A stretch of DNA of 57,201 nt. Source: an uncultured SAR86 cluster bacterium. Its GTDB lineage: Bacteria; Pseudomonadota; Gammaproteobacteria; Magnimaribacterales; Magnimaribacteraceae. Position numbers and translations under genes: made by a program. The notes under the pieces were generated by a model, which was given only the letters and a program-made list of their open reading frames with translations, was not told the DNA's origin and did not search any database. The stretch spans positions 1 to 57,201 of the forward strand of contig CACAGI010000008.1 of assembly GCA_902532015.1 (NCBI GenBank), given 5' to 3'. Below are positions 18,243 to 27,887 of the stretch, piece by piece; position 1 is the first letter of the stretch; the number at the start of each line of letters is the position of its first letter.

Positions 18243-19370
18243 ATGCAAATATTCTTTCCTAAAGAAGAAGGTCAAGAAATCCGCGCTACTATTCTACCCG
18301 AAGTAGCTAAGAAGTTTGTTGATTTAGGTCTCGATGTTGTTGTAGAAGAAGGTTTAGGGTCTTCTGTTTTTGTCGCTGATGAGCTTTATTCAGATGCAGG
18401 AGCATTAATAGCCACCTCAAGAGAAAACGCTCTCAACTCTGCAGATATAGTTTGCAGAATAAACAAACCACCTAAAGAGGAACTGTCTTCCTTGAAAAAG
18501 AATTCTATTCATATAAGTTTTTTAGATCCTTTTAATGAAAAAGATCTTGTAAAGGATTTTGCAAAACATGAAATAAGTGCGATTAGTATGGAGTTAGTTC
18601 CAAGGATAACTAGAGCTCAAAAAATGGATGCTCTTAGTTCTCAAGCTAACTTAGCAGGGTATGCTGCAGTTGTAGAAGCTTCTCGTACGATTAATAAATC
18701 TTTTCCCATGATGATGACTGCTGCAGGCACAATCTCACCTTCTAGAATTTTTGTTATAGGGGTTGGCGTAGCTGGGTTACAAGCAATCGCGACGGCTAAA
18801 AGGTTGGGTGCAAGAGTGGAGGCATTCGATACGAGACCTGTTGTTGAAGAGCAGGTTAAATCATTAGGTGCAAAATTTGTAAAGATCGATATAGGCGCGA
18901 CTGAAGAAACTGACCAAGGTTATGCGAAAGAACTTACAGAAGAACAGATTAAGATGCAACAAGAAGGAATGAAAAAGATTTGCTCTCAATCCGATGTTGT
19001 AATAACTACTGCCCAAGTGTTTGGAAGGCCAGCTCCTAGAATAGTCACTAGTGAAATGGTTCAGGCCATGCAACCTGGAAGCGTTATTGTTGATATGGCA
19101 GTATCTACTGGAGGAAACGTAGAAGGGTCAAAGGCAGATGAATATGTTTTTCAAAATGGAGTTACTATTATTGGTATGTCTAATTTACCTGGAGAGGTTG
19201 CTAAAGATGCATCACAAGTTTATGGATCTAATATATATAATATGATTGAAGAATACTGGGACTTGGAAAAAAAGAGCCTTAATTTTGATCTACATGATGA
19301 TGTTCTTAAAGGCTGTGTTATAACCCATAATGGGCAAATTGTGAATAATCTAGTAAAGAGCAGGATGTAA
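18243..19370 (+). CDS. pntA: NAD(P) transhydrogenase subunit alpha part 1 (NAD(H)-binding domain)
   Basis: Soluble domain I of proton-translocating transhydrogenase, which uses the proton gradient to reduce NADP+ with NADH. The 375 residues show the AlaDH/PNT N-terminal fold (begins MQIFFPKEEGQEIRATILP), RAQKMDALSSQANLAGY near 122-138, and the NAD-binding Rossmann motif VIGVGVAGLQAIATAKRLGA near 171-190. It is the split form with alpha in two genes, as in Rhodospirillum and many marine bacteria; the E. coli alpha subunit is one chain. Alpha part 2 follows 2 bases later. Confidence 0.95.
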   Translation: MQIFFPKEEGQEIRATILPEVAKKFVDLGLDVVVEEGLGSSVFVADELYSDAGALIATSRENALNSADIVCRINKPPKEELSSLKKNSIHISFLDPFNEKDLVKDFAKHEISAISMELVPRITRAQKMDALSSQANLAGYAAVVEASRTINKSFPMMMTAAGTISPSRIFVIGVGVAGLQAIATAKRLGARVEAFDTRPVVEEQVKSLGAKFVKIDIGATEETDQGYAKELTEEQIKMQQEGMKKICSQSDVVITTAQVFGRPAPRIVTSEMVQAMQPGSVIVDMAVSTGGNVEGSKADEYVFQNGVTIIGMSNLPGEVAKDASQVYGSNIYNMIEEYWDLEKKSLNFDLHDDVLKGCVITHNGQIVNNLVKSRM

Positions 19371-19372
19371 TC

Positions 19373-19651
19373 ATGGAAAGCCAAATAATTTTACTTATCT
19401 TTATTTTAGTTTTGTCTATTTTCTTAGGTGTAGAGTTAATTACTAAAGTTCCTTCTACTTTACATACGCCACTTATGTCAGGAGCTAATGCAATATCAGG
19501 CATAACTCTTGTTGGAGCTATTTTGTCTTCAGGTTCTTCAGAAATAATGACAATCATATTAGGCACAGCAGCAGTTTTTTTTGCATCTATTAATGTCGTT
19601 GGAGGTTATTTAGTTACAAATAGAATGCTTGGCATGTTCAAAAAGAAATGA
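19373..19651 (+). CDS. pntAB: NAD(P) transhydrogenase subunit alpha part 2 (membrane segment)
   Basis: Small integral-membrane subunit (92 residues) of the split transhydrogenase. It has about three TM helices, with the conserved TPLMSGANAISGITLVGAI near 34-52 and a C-terminal VVGGYLVTNRMLGMFKKK. It sits between pntA part 1 and pntB, overlapping pntB by 4 bases, so the three genes are translationally coupled. Together with PntB helices it forms the proton channel. Confidence 0.95.
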   Translation: MESQIILLIFILVLSIFLGVELITKVPSTLHTPLMSGANAISGITLVGAILSSGSSEIMTIILGTAAVFFASINVVGGYLVTNRMLGMFKKK

Positions 19652-21036
19652 TGGATATTTCAATATTAGTTAATCTCATCTATATAGCAGCCTCTATTTT
19701 ATTCATAGTAGGCCTAAAAATGCTTGGCTCTCCCGATACCGCTAGACAAGGTAATTTCTTGTCAGCCTCTGGTATGTTAATAGCAGTTGTAATTACCTTG
19801 TTAGATCAAAATATTGTTGATTATAGATTTATTGCAGGGGCGTTAATTGCAGGCAGTATAGTTGGTTATTTTGCTGCTACTAAAGTCCAAATGACTTCTA
19901 TGCCCGAAATGGTGGCGATCTTTAATGGATTTGGAGGTATAGCAAGTTTATTAGTTGGTTCAGCGGAATATGTAGTAAGTTCTTTAAATAACCCAGCTCT
20001 CATGGGAGCAATTTATATGACAGTCTTAATAGGGGGCCTTACTTTTACAGGAAGCTTGGTTGCATACGGTAAACTTTCAGAAATCATTTCAGGTAAGCCT
20101 TTTCTTTATAAAGGTCAACAATTTGTAAACGCAATACTTCTTTTAGCTATTCTTATTGTTGGAATTAACATGCTATTCATACAAGGGGTAATCAGTCCAA
20201 ATCAAACTCTCGTTTTATTAATAAGCTTAGCTTTCTTGCTGGGAGTTTTATTTGTTATTCCTATCGGCGGAGCTGACATGCCTGTTGTTATAGCTCTACT
20301 AAATAGTTTTTCTGGTTTAGCTGCTTGCGCTGCGGGTTTTGTTATTACTAATAATGTTTTGATTGTAGCTGGATCTCTAGTTGGAGCTAGCGGTTTGATT
20401 CTTACTAATATTATGTGTAAAGCTATGAACCGATCTTTAGCTAATGTGTTGTTTAGCGGATTTGGAGCTGTTTCAGACACAACTTCAGGAGAGGGAGAAG
20501 AGCAAGGCGAAGTTAGACCAATCAATGCTCAAGACGCGTATCTAATTTTAGAAGCGGCTTCGTCCGTCTTGATTGTTCCAGGATACGGTATGGCTGTAGC
20601 TCAAGCTCAACATGCAGTTAGAGAGTTAGGTGAGTTGCTTGAAGCAAATGGTGCTGAAGTTAAATATGCTATTCATCCCGTTGCAGGAAGGATGCCTGGT
20701 CATATGAATGTTTTACTGGCAGAGGCAAATGTATCTTACGATGTTTTGGTTGAACCCGAAGATGTTAACCCAATTATGGAAACGGTTGATGTCTGTATGG
20801 TAATTGGTGCAAATGATGTCGTGAACCCTGATGCAAAAGACAATGAAGGAAGTCCGATTTATGGCATGCCGATTATAGAAGTTGATAATTCTAAAACGGT
20901 CTTTGTCTTAAAAAGATCAATGGCTTCTGGATTTGCAGGAATTCAAAACCCACTTTTTTTTAAATCTAATACAAGAATGTTATTTGGAGATGCTAAGGAA
21001 ACCGTATCAACTATAGTATCTGAATTTAAGGGTTAA
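19648..21036 (+). CDS. pntB: NAD(P) transhydrogenase subunit beta
   Basis: Beta subunit with about nine TM helices (residues 5-270) and the NADP(H)-binding domain III (about 285-462). Domain III carries the GYGMAVAQAQHAVREL motif (about 313-328), HPVAGRMPGHMNVLLAEA (about 346-363) and VIGANDVVNPDA (about 391-402). The length of 462 is standard. It is the last gene of the pnt operon. A weak hairpin around the stop codon followed by a U-rich stretch is not a convincing terminator. Confidence 0.96.
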   Translation: MMDISILVNLIYIAASILFIVGLKMLGSPDTARQGNFLSASGMLIAVVITLLDQNIVDYRFIAGALIAGSIVGYFAATKVQMTSMPEMVAIFNGFGGIASLLVGSAEYVVSSLNNPALMGAIYMTVLIGGLTFTGSLVAYGKLSEIISGKPFLYKGQQFVNAILLLAILIVGINMLFIQGVISPNQTLVLLISLAFLLGVLFVIPIGGADMPVVIALLNSFSGLAACAAGFVITNNVLIVAGSLVGASGLILTNIMCKAMNRSLANVLFSGFGAVSDTTSGEGEEQGEVRPINAQDAYLILEAASSVLIVPGYGMAVAQAQHAVRELGELLEANGAEVKYAIHPVAGRMPGHMNVLLAEANVSYDVLVEPEDVNPIMETVDVCMVIGANDVVNPDAKDNEGSPIYGMPIIEVDNSKTVFVLKRSMASGFAGIQNPLFFKSNTRMLFGDAKETVSTIVSEFKG

Positions 21037-21085
21037 ATTACCCCTATTTTTATTGATCATTTTCGCAGTTTTTTAAGTCAAAACA

Positions 21086-21094
21086 TGGTAAAAT
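21086..21094 (+). promoter_or_regulatory. Extended -10 promoter element for gyrA
   Basis: TGGTAAAAT matches the extended -10 pattern TG-n-TAAAAT. Transcription would start near 21101, giving a leader of about 96 bases before the gyrA ATG. No good -35 is seen at normal spacing, which extended -10 promoters tolerate. The 160-base gap from pntB to gyrA otherwise holds only a small GGCAG/CTGCC hairpin in the leader. Confidence 0.35.
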
Positions 21095-21196
21095 TTTATC
21101 AACTTGATACTTAGAAAATTACACAAAAATTACTCTAATTTCTTAAGAGGATGGGCAGTGTCTTCTGCCTCTAAAATCAGCATACGGAAATAAAAA

Positions 21197-23743
21197 ATGG
21201 GCGAAATAACTGCAAAAGAGATTGTTCCAATAGGTATAGAAAAAGAACTGAAGCAATCCTATTTAGATTATGCGATGAGCGTAATAGTAGGCAGAGCCTT
21301 GCCTGATGCAAGGGACGGCCTGAAACCAGTTCATAGGCGCGCTTTATATGCTATGCATGTTTTAAATAATGATTATGGAAGACCTCATAAAAAGTCAGCA
21401 AGAATTGTTGGCGACATTATTGGTAAATATCATCCTCATGGAGATGGTGCTGCTTATGAAACCATTGTAAGGATGGCTCAGTGGTGGTCTTTAAGATACC
21501 CGTTGGTAGACGGACAAGGTAATTTTGGTTCTATGGATGGAGATGGCCCGGCTGCCCAGAGATATACGGAAGTTCGAATGGCAAAGATCTCTCAAGAACT
21601 CTTAGCTGATCTTGATAAAGAGACTGTAAATTTTGTTGAGAATTATGATGGCACCGAAACGATGCCTGAAGTCCTTCCGACGAAAGTGCCTAACATGCTT
21701 GTAAATGGTTCAGCTGGAATAGCAGTAGGTATGGCAACAAACATGGCTCCACATAATCTTAATGAAACTCTTTCAGCCTGTCTTGCATTTATAGAGAACC
21801 CAGAAATTTCTACTTCAGAATTAATGGAATTTATCCCAGGTCCAGATTTCCCTACTGGAGGGATAATAAATGGAAAAGCTGGGATAGTTAGCGCTTATGA
21901 AGGTGGAAAAGGAAGAGTGAAGATTCGAGCCAAAACACATTTTGAAGATGAGGATAAGGATAAAGCCAAGATAGTGATAACTGAGATGCCTTATCAAGTC
22001 AATAAATCTAAGCTGATTGAAAAGATAGCTGAGCTATCTAGAGATAAGAAGATAGAAGGAGTGAGGGATATAAGGGATGAATCCGATAAGGACGGAGTTA
22101 GGGTGGTCATTGATCTAAAATCAGGACAAATTCCTGATGTTTTGTTAAACAATTTATTTGCTCAAACCCAGATGCAGACAGTCTTTGGAATTAATAATGT
22201 AGCTTTAGTTGATGGAGAGCCTAAGCTTTTGAATTTAAAATCAATGCTTTCTGTGTTCTTTAATCATAGGAAAGAGGTAGTTTCTAGAAGGACTTTCTAT
22301 GATCTAAGAAAAGCCAAAGAAAGAGGTCATGTGTTAGAAGGACTGACCATAGCCTTAGCTAATATTGATGCCATGATCGATTTAATTAAAAAATCTAAAG
22401 AAGGTTCAGAAGCTAAGCAAAAACTACTATCTAAAAAATGGAAACCGGGAAAAGTTATTTCTATGTTGAAAAAGGCTGGTCCGGATGCCTGCAAGGTAGA
22501 TGGTTCAGATAAATCATTAGGCCTTGTGGGTAAGACTTATCAATTGTCTGAAGTTCAAGCTCAAGCAATATTAGATATGAGACTACAGAGATTAACCGGA
22601 TTAGAACAAGATAGGCTTATTGGTGAATACGAAGAAATAATTGAACAAATTGCATACTTACTAGGAATACTGAATGATTCTGAAAAGTTAGTAGAAGTTG
22701 TTACTGATGAATTAAAAGAAATTCAAGAAAAATACAAAGATAATAGAAGAACTGAAATACAAGAATCAGCAGCTGACCTAAGCGCTGAAGATTTAATTAC
22801 TCCAGAAGACAGGGTGGTAACGATTTCACATGAAGGCTACGCAAAAACCCAACCATTAGAAGAGTATAGAGCACAAAAAAGAGGAGGTACTGGAAAAACA
22901 GCTGCTTCTGTTAAAGACGAAGATTTTGTTGAGCAATTGCTTGTTGCAAATACTCACACAACGTTACTTTGTTTTTCAAATTTGGGACAAGTTTATTGGT
23001 TGAAGGTTTATGAAATTCCTTCTGCAGGCAGAGCTGCTAAAGGAAGACCATTAGTTAATCTCATCCAGCTTAGCGAAGGGGAAAGAATAACTAGCATGGT
23101 CCCAGTCGAAGAATATGATGATAAGCATTTTGTTTTAATGGCGACCAAAACAGGAACAGTTAAGAAAACTGTATTAACTGAATTTTCTAATCAAAGAAAA
23201 GGTGGAAAAAGGGCAATAACTTTATCGGAAGGAGATGAATTAGTAGGCACCACAGTCACCGACGGAAGTAAGTTTGTTATGTTGGTTTCAAATGCAGGTA
23301 AAGCTGCTCACTTTTCAGAAACGGAAGTTAGATCTATGGGCAGAAGCGCTAAAGGAGTAAGAGGTATAAAGCTTGATAAAGATCAGTTTGTTATATCTTT
23401 GATTATTCCAGAAGAAGAAGCATCTATTTTTACCGTAAGTGAAAACGGTTACGGGAAAAGATCAAAATCTATAGATTTTAGGAAAACCAGAAGAGGAGCT
23501 AAAGGAGTTATAGCTATGCAAATTTCTGATAGGAATGGACAGCTCATTGGAGCAGCGCAGGTTATAGATGATGATGAAGTAATGCTTATATCTGACAAAG
23601 GAATGCTTGTAAGGACAAGGGTTTCTGAAGTAAATGTCATAGGTAGGAACACTCAAGGCGTCACAGTCATTAGATTAAAAGATTCAGAAAAATTAATAAG
23701 CATCGCGCCCATAAGCGAAGAGTTCATAGGGGACGATGAGTAG
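21197..23743 (+). CDS. gyrA: DNA gyrase subunit A
   Basis: Breaks and rejoins DNA during negative supercoiling with GyrB. The 848 residues contain GRALPDARDGLKPVHRR (32-48), the active-site Y123 preceded by R122 (AAQRYTEVRM), the tower/coiled-coil gate, and a six-bladed beta-pinwheel C-terminal domain. The GyrA box is QKRGGTG at 560-566, which marks it as gyrase and not ParC. In the quinolone-contact region the residues equivalent to E. coli Ser83 and Asp87 are G84 and E88, and WW follows MAQ where E. coli has PF. It overlaps serC by one base, as in the gyrA-serC-pheA order of Pseudomonas. Confidence 0.97.
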   Translation: MGEITAKEIVPIGIEKELKQSYLDYAMSVIVGRALPDARDGLKPVHRRALYAMHVLNNDYGRPHKKSARIVGDIIGKYHPHGDGAAYETIVRMAQWWSLRYPLVDGQGNFGSMDGDGPAAQRYTEVRMAKISQELLADLDKETVNFVENYDGTETMPEVLPTKVPNMLVNGSAGIAVGMATNMAPHNLNETLSACLAFIENPEISTSELMEFIPGPDFPTGGIINGKAGIVSAYEGGKGRVKIRAKTHFEDEDKDKAKIVITEMPYQVNKSKLIEKIAELSRDKKIEGVRDIRDESDKDGVRVVIDLKSGQIPDVLLNNLFAQTQMQTVFGINNVALVDGEPKLLNLKSMLSVFFNHRKEVVSRRTFYDLRKAKERGHVLEGLTIALANIDAMIDLIKKSKEGSEAKQKLLSKKWKPGKVISMLKKAGPDACKVDGSDKSLGLVGKTYQLSEVQAQAILDMRLQRLTGLEQDRLIGEYEEIIEQIAYLLGILNDSEKLVEVVTDELKEIQEKYKDNRRTEIQESAADLSAEDLITPEDRVVTISHEGYAKTQPLEEYRAQKRGGTGKTAASVKDEDFVEQLLVANTHTTLLCFSNLGQVYWLKVYEIPSAGRAAKGRPLVNLIQLSEGERITSMVPVEEYDDKHFVLMATKTGTVKKTVLTEFSNQRKGGKRAITLSEGDELVGTTVTDGSKFVMLVSNAGKAAHFSETEVRSMGRSAKGVRGIKLDKDQFVISLIIPEEEASIFTVSENGYGKRSKSIDFRKTRRGAKGVIAMQISDRNGQLIGAAQVIDDDEVMLISDKGMLVRTRVSEVNVIGRNTQGVTVIRLKDSEKLISIAPISEEFIGDDE

Positions 23744-24822
23744 TGTCAAGAAAATTTAATTTTGGGGCTGGCCCGGGCGCTATGCCAGATATTGTATTAG
23801 AGGAAGTACAACAAGAACTTCTTGATTGGAAAGGTATGGGCTTATCGGTAATGGAGATAAGTCATAGAAGTCCAGAATTCGTTGAAGTTGCAGAACAAGC
23901 AGAAGAGGATTTTAGGTGTTTGCTAAATATTACAGATGATTACGCTGTGTTATTTCTTCATGGTGGAGCAACTCTGCAAAATGCCATGATTCCTCTTAAC
24001 TTATCTCCTGAAGGTGGAGTTGTAGATTATGTTGATAGCGGATATTGGGCAAAAAGATCAATAAATGAAGCCCAAAAATATACCAAGGTAAATATAGCGG
24101 CATCTTCTGAAGATAAGAATTTTAATTATTTTCCTAAACAATCTTCGTGGAATTTGAAGGAAAACACTTCTTATGTTCATATCACTCCTAATGAAACAAT
24201 TGGCGGTTTAAGACTAAAAGATGTAGAACAATTAGAAGTTCCAATAGTTGCAGATTATTCGTCGGGAATATTATCTGAAGTCATTGATGTAAATAAATTC
24301 TCATTAATTTATGGAGGCGCACAAAAGAATATAGGACCTGCTGGGTTAGGCTTCGCAATTATAAAAAAAGATCTTTTAGGAAAAGCCCAAAAAATAACAC
24401 CAACGATGCTTAATTATTCTGAGATGCATGAGGGCAAATCTATGTACAACACTCCACCAACTTTTGCCTGGTATGTAGCTGGCAAAGTATTCAAGTGGTT
24501 AAAGTCTAGTGGTGGCATTTCTGAGATGGAAAAAACGAATAATATAAAAGCTGAAAAGTTGTATTCTTTTATAGACCAATCAGAATTTTATGAAAACAAT
24601 ATCAATAAAGAAGATCGATCAATCATGAACGTTCCTTTTCAACTTAAAGATGAAGATTTAAATTCAATATTCTTAGAAACGTCTAAAGATGCAGGGTTGC
24701 TAGCATTAAAAGGTCACAGGTCAGTTGGAGGTATGAGGGCTAGTATCTATAATGCAATGCCTGAAGAAGGTGTAGATGCCTTAGTGAGCTTCATGGCAAC
24801 ATTTGAGAAAGAACGATCCTGA
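23743..24822 (+). CDS. serC: Phosphoserine aminotransferase
   Basis: PLP enzyme converting 3-phosphohydroxypyruvate to phosphoserine (and the equivalent pyridoxine precursor). The 359 residues start with RKFNFGAGPGAMPDIVLEE, the SerC hallmark. The PLP lysine is in YGGAQKNIGPAG near residues 190-201, and a C-terminal GHRSVGGMRASIYNAMP stretch (about 325-341) is present. The start is GTG, whose G is the last base of the gyrA stop codon, so coupling to gyrA is tight. pheA follows after 6 bases. Confidence 0.96.
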   Translation: MSRKFNFGAGPGAMPDIVLEEVQQELLDWKGMGLSVMEISHRSPEFVEVAEQAEEDFRCLLNITDDYAVLFLHGGATLQNAMIPLNLSPEGGVVDYVDSGYWAKRSINEAQKYTKVNIAASSEDKNFNYFPKQSSWNLKENTSYVHITPNETIGGLRLKDVEQLEVPIVADYSSGILSEVIDVNKFSLIYGGAQKNIGPAGLGFAIIKKDLLGKAQKITPTMLNYSEMHEGKSMYNTPPTFAWYVAGKVFKWLKSSGGISEMEKTNNIKAEKLYSFIDQSEFYENNINKEDRSIMNVPFQLKDEDLNSIFLETSKDAGLLALKGHRSVGGMRASIYNAMPEEGVDALVSFMATFEKERS

Positions 24823-24828
24823 TCCGAT

Positions 24829-25905
24829 ATGAGCAAAGAAAAAGACCTCAATTCTATTAGAGATAATATAGATTCTCTAGATGAAAGAATATTATCCCTT
24901 TTGAATGAAAGAGCCAATCTAGCAATTGAAGCGGGTCAAGCAAAAGAAGAATCAATAAAATATAAACCGGCTAGAGAGGCAACTATCTTTAATAAACTTA
25001 AAAAAATAAACAAAGGGCCTTTAAGCAATAATCAAATAATTTCTATATACAATGAAATTATTTCAGCTTGTAGATCTACTGAGTCTGATCTTAGAGTGGC
25101 CTATTTAGGACCTGAAGGAACTTACTCCCAGTCAGCATTACAAAATAAGTTTGGCTCCTCCGTCGACACAAAACCAGAACCTACAATTAGATCTGTGTTT
25201 GAAGAAGTAAAGCAAGGATTATGTGATTTTGGGATTGTACCAATAGAGAACTCGACAGAAGGGTCAGTAAATCTAACTTTAGATTGCCTAATGGATTTTG
25301 ATTTAACTATATGTGGTGAGATAGAGATGAGAATAGAGCATAATTTAATTGGCTATAACAAACCAATGCCTAAAGAAGGTATAGAAATTCATGCTCATGA
25401 GCAATCTTTAGCACAATGTAAAGATTGGTTGTCTTCATATTGCCCTCAAGCAAAACTAGTGCCTGTAAGTAGTAATTCGCAGGCAGCAATGAATGCTTCT
25501 TCAAATGATGGCGTCTTAGCGATTGGCGGGAAAGAGGCAGCGGAAAAATATAACTTAGATATCTTAGATAGCAATATAGAAGACAGTTCTTCAAATACTA
25601 CTAGATTCATAGTTATAGGTAAGAGTAATTCTAGTCAAACTGGTAATGACAAAACTTCGATAGTAGTAACAACTAAAAATGAAGAAGGAGCTTTGTATGC
25701 AGTTTTGCTTCCTTTTAATGAACTTGCTTTAAATTTAAGTCATTTAACATATAGACCTTCAAAAAAAGACAAATGGCATTATTCTTTCTTTCTAGATTTT
25801 GAAGGTCATAAAGATCAAGAGGACGTCCAACAACTGTTTAAACAGCTAGATATTCTTAATGCAGAAGTAAAGATCTTAGGGTCCTTTCCTAAAGCTATTA
25901 CTTAA
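24829..25905 (+). CDS. pheA: Bifunctional chorismate mutase/prephenate dehydratase
   Basis: P-protein of phenylalanine synthesis. The 358 residues comprise an N-terminal AroQ chorismate mutase (about 5-85, with RDNIDSLDERILSLLNERA), then prephenate dehydratase (about 92-265, with YLGPEGTYSQSA, GIVPIENSTEGSV and the catalytic TTRFIVIG), and a C-terminal ACT domain (about 275-355) for feedback by phenylalanine. In the ACT domain the usual GAL and ESRP motifs appear as GALYA and YRPSKK. The second motif is therefore altered, and inhibition may differ. Order and spacing show an operon with serC and hisC. Confidence 0.95.
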   Translation: MSKEKDLNSIRDNIDSLDERILSLLNERANLAIEAGQAKEESIKYKPAREATIFNKLKKINKGPLSNNQIISIYNEIISACRSTESDLRVAYLGPEGTYSQSALQNKFGSSVDTKPEPTIRSVFEEVKQGLCDFGIVPIENSTEGSVNLTLDCLMDFDLTICGEIEMRIEHNLIGYNKPMPKEGIEIHAHEQSLAQCKDWLSSYCPQAKLVPVSSNSQAAMNASSNDGVLAIGGKEAAEKYNLDILDSNIEDSSSNTTRFIVIGKSNSSQTGNDKTSIVVTTKNEEGALYAVLLPFNELALNLSHLTYRPSKKDKWHYSFFLDFEGHKDQEDVQQLFKQLDILNAEVKILGSFPKAIT

Positions 25906-25909
25906 GATC

Positions 25910-27001
25910 ATGAAACTTGAAGATTTAGTAAATAAAGGCATTCTAGATTTGAGTCCTTATAAGCCAGGTAAACCTATCGAAGACTTAGAAAGAGAATTAG
26001 GAATAACAAATGCGATTAAATTAGCTAGCAATGAAAATCCATTAGGCCCTAGTCCATTAGCCATTGATGCTGTTAAGAAAATATTAAATGACACTCACAG
26101 ATACCCTGATGGTAATGCCTTAAGATTGAAAGAGTGTCTCAGTAATAAATTTAAAGTTAATATTAATTGCATAACTATAGGGAATGGATCAAACGACTTA
26201 ATAGAGTTTATTGCTAGGAGTTTTCTTTCAGATAAAGATAGTGCAATCTATTCAGAGCATGCTTTTGCGGTTTATCCTTTAGTGGTGCAAGCATTGGGGG
26301 CAGAAGGTATCGAAGTCCCAGCGAGAGATTATGGTCATGACCTAGAAGCAATGAAGAAAGCTGTGCAAGATAATACAAAATTAGTATTTATAGCTAATCC
26401 AAATAACCCAACTGGATCTTTCTTGTCACCCAAAGAAATAGAATCTTTTTTAGATGATTTAGATAGAAACATTATAGTTTTACTAGACCAGGCCTATTTT
26501 GATTATTCTTCGTATAACAATGAAGATGTCGGTTTTAAATTATTAGATAAATATCCTAATTTAATAATCAGCAGAAGTTTTTCAAAAGCTTATGGACTAG
26601 CTGGTTTCAGGATTGGTTATTCTGTTTCCTCTCATGAAATAGCTAATTTTCTAAACAGAGTTAGGCAGCCATTTAATGCTAATTCTCTGGCTTTGCTTGC
26701 AGCTGAAGTGGCTTTATTAGATGACAAACATCTAAAAAAATCTTTAGAAATTAATTTTGATCAAAAAATTTATCTAATGAAAGGTTTGAATGATTTAGGT
26801 TATGACTGCATACCGAGCGAGGGGAACTTTATTAGCTTTAATTGTAATGATAATAGTCAGCAGCTATTTGAAGGTTTATTGAACGAAGGTGTTATCGTGA
26901 GAGCTTTAGGGGTTTATAAAATGCCGAATCATTTGAGAGTTACAATTGGACTTCCTCAAGAAAATGAAATTTTTTTAGAAAAGTTATCAAAATTGACTTA
27001 G
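25910..27001 (+). CDS. hisC: Histidinol-phosphate/aromatic aminotransferase
   Basis: Class I/II PLP aminotransferase of 363 residues. It has the HisC-type KLASNENPLGPSPLA near 37-51, FIANPNNPTGSF near 160-171, and the PLP lysine in SRSFSKAYGLAGFRIGY near 222-238. In the pheA-hisC-tyrA context (hisC2 of Pseudomonas) it probably transaminates aromatic keto acids or arogenate as well as, or instead of, histidinol phosphate. It begins 4 bases after pheA and ends 4 bases before tyrA. Confidence 0.92.
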   Translation: MKLEDLVNKGILDLSPYKPGKPIEDLERELGITNAIKLASNENPLGPSPLAIDAVKKILNDTHRYPDGNALRLKECLSNKFKVNINCITIGNGSNDLIEFIARSFLSDKDSAIYSEHAFAVYPLVVQALGAEGIEVPARDYGHDLEAMKKAVQDNTKLVFIANPNNPTGSFLSPKEIESFLDDLDRNIIVLLDQAYFDYSSYNNEDVGFKLLDKYPNLIISRSFSKAYGLAGFRIGYSVSSHEIANFLNRVRQPFNANSLALLAAEVALLDDKHLKKSLEINFDQKIYLMKGLNDLGYDCIPSEGNFISFNCNDNSQQLFEGLLNEGVIVRALGVYKMPNHLRVTIGLPQENEIFLEKLSKLT

Positions 27002-27005
27002 ATCT

Positions 27006-27887
27006 ATGGACTCTTCTATAAAATTTGGAAATATACTTGTAGTAGGCATAGGTCTGATTGGCGGCTCAATAATAAGAGCTCTAAAAGAGAATTCATTTGC
27101 AGGTGGTGTTTATGGAATAGATGTCGATAAAGATGCTTTATCTTCTGCATATGAGCTTGGGTTGATAGAGAATATAGACGAGAATATTCCTGGAGATTTA
27201 GATGATCTTTTGGTTATCTTTTCCGTTCCTGTTCTTTCAATTCAAGAAGCTATGTCTACAATTAATACGATGATAAGTATCGAAAATGTCACTTATACAG
27301 ATACGTTAAGTGTCAAGTCATCAGTGCTTAATACTTTACAGGCTTTAGATAAAAATGTTCTAAAAAGTTTTGTTTTATCTCACCCTATAGCTGGATCCGA
27401 ACATAGCGGTTTTAAGTCCTCTTCTGCAGATCTTTTTAAAGAAAAGTTAAGCATTATCTGTCCTCATGAAGATAATGATGCACAAGCAGTCTCAAGTGTT
27501 ACAGACTTTTGGAAAGCATTAGGGTCTTATACAAAGAAATTATCTGCTCAAGATCATGATGAATTATTTGGTAAGACTAGTCATATGCCTCATGTTATCG
27601 CTTATGCCTTGATGAATTCTTTGTACCAAGATCTTGGTGCAAAAACTTTTCTTTATTCGGGAGGCAGTCTTGAAGATTACACAAGGATAGCTTCGAGCGA
27701 CCCAGTTATGTGGAAAGATATAATGGTTTCAAATGATATATCTATACTAAATTCTATAGAGTCTTTTAAGAAAAGTTTAGATGAATTATCTGGGTTAATT
27801 GATTCTAAGAATGCAACTGGCTTAATCAAATTCTTTTCTTCTGTAAAAATAGCTAGAGATAAATCTATCTTAGGAAAAGAAGACTAA
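27006..27887 (+). CDS. tyrA: Prephenate dehydrogenase
   Basis: Oxidatively decarboxylates prephenate (or arogenate) for tyrosine synthesis. The 293 residues have an N-terminal Rossmann motif VVGIGLIGGSIIRALK (about 12-27), the substrate histidine in SHPIAGSEHSG (about 126-136) and KTSHMPHVIAYAL (about 194-206). No chorismate mutase or ACT domain is attached. It is followed by aroA, whose ATG shares a base with the tyrA stop (TAATG). In Pseudomonas the same two functions are fused in one protein. Confidence 0.94.
   Translation: MDSSIKFGNILVVGIGLIGGSIIRALKENSFAGGVYGIDVDKDALSSAYELGLIENIDENIPGDLDDLLVIFSVPVLSIQEAMSTINTMISIENVTYTDTLSVKSSVLNTLQALDKNVLKSFVLSHPIAGSEHSGFKSSSADLFKEKLSIICPHEDNDAQAVSSVTDFWKALGSYTKKLSAQDHDELFGKTSHMPHVIAYALMNSLYQDLGAKTFLYSGGSLEDYTRIASSDPVMWKDIMVSNDISILNSIESFKKSLDELSGLIDSKNATGLIKFFSSVKIARDKSILGKED

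Noticed and set aside
21030-21049. Hairpin GGGT-loop-ACCC over the pntB stop followed by a U-rich run
   Set aside because: The 4-bp stem is too weak to call a terminator.
21146-21172. Small hairpin GGCAG/CTGCC in the gyrA leader, with an alternative AGAGG/CCTCT pairing
   Set aside because: Only 5 bp in each form, with no anti-terminator or T-run; chance is likely in a 96-base AT-rich leader.
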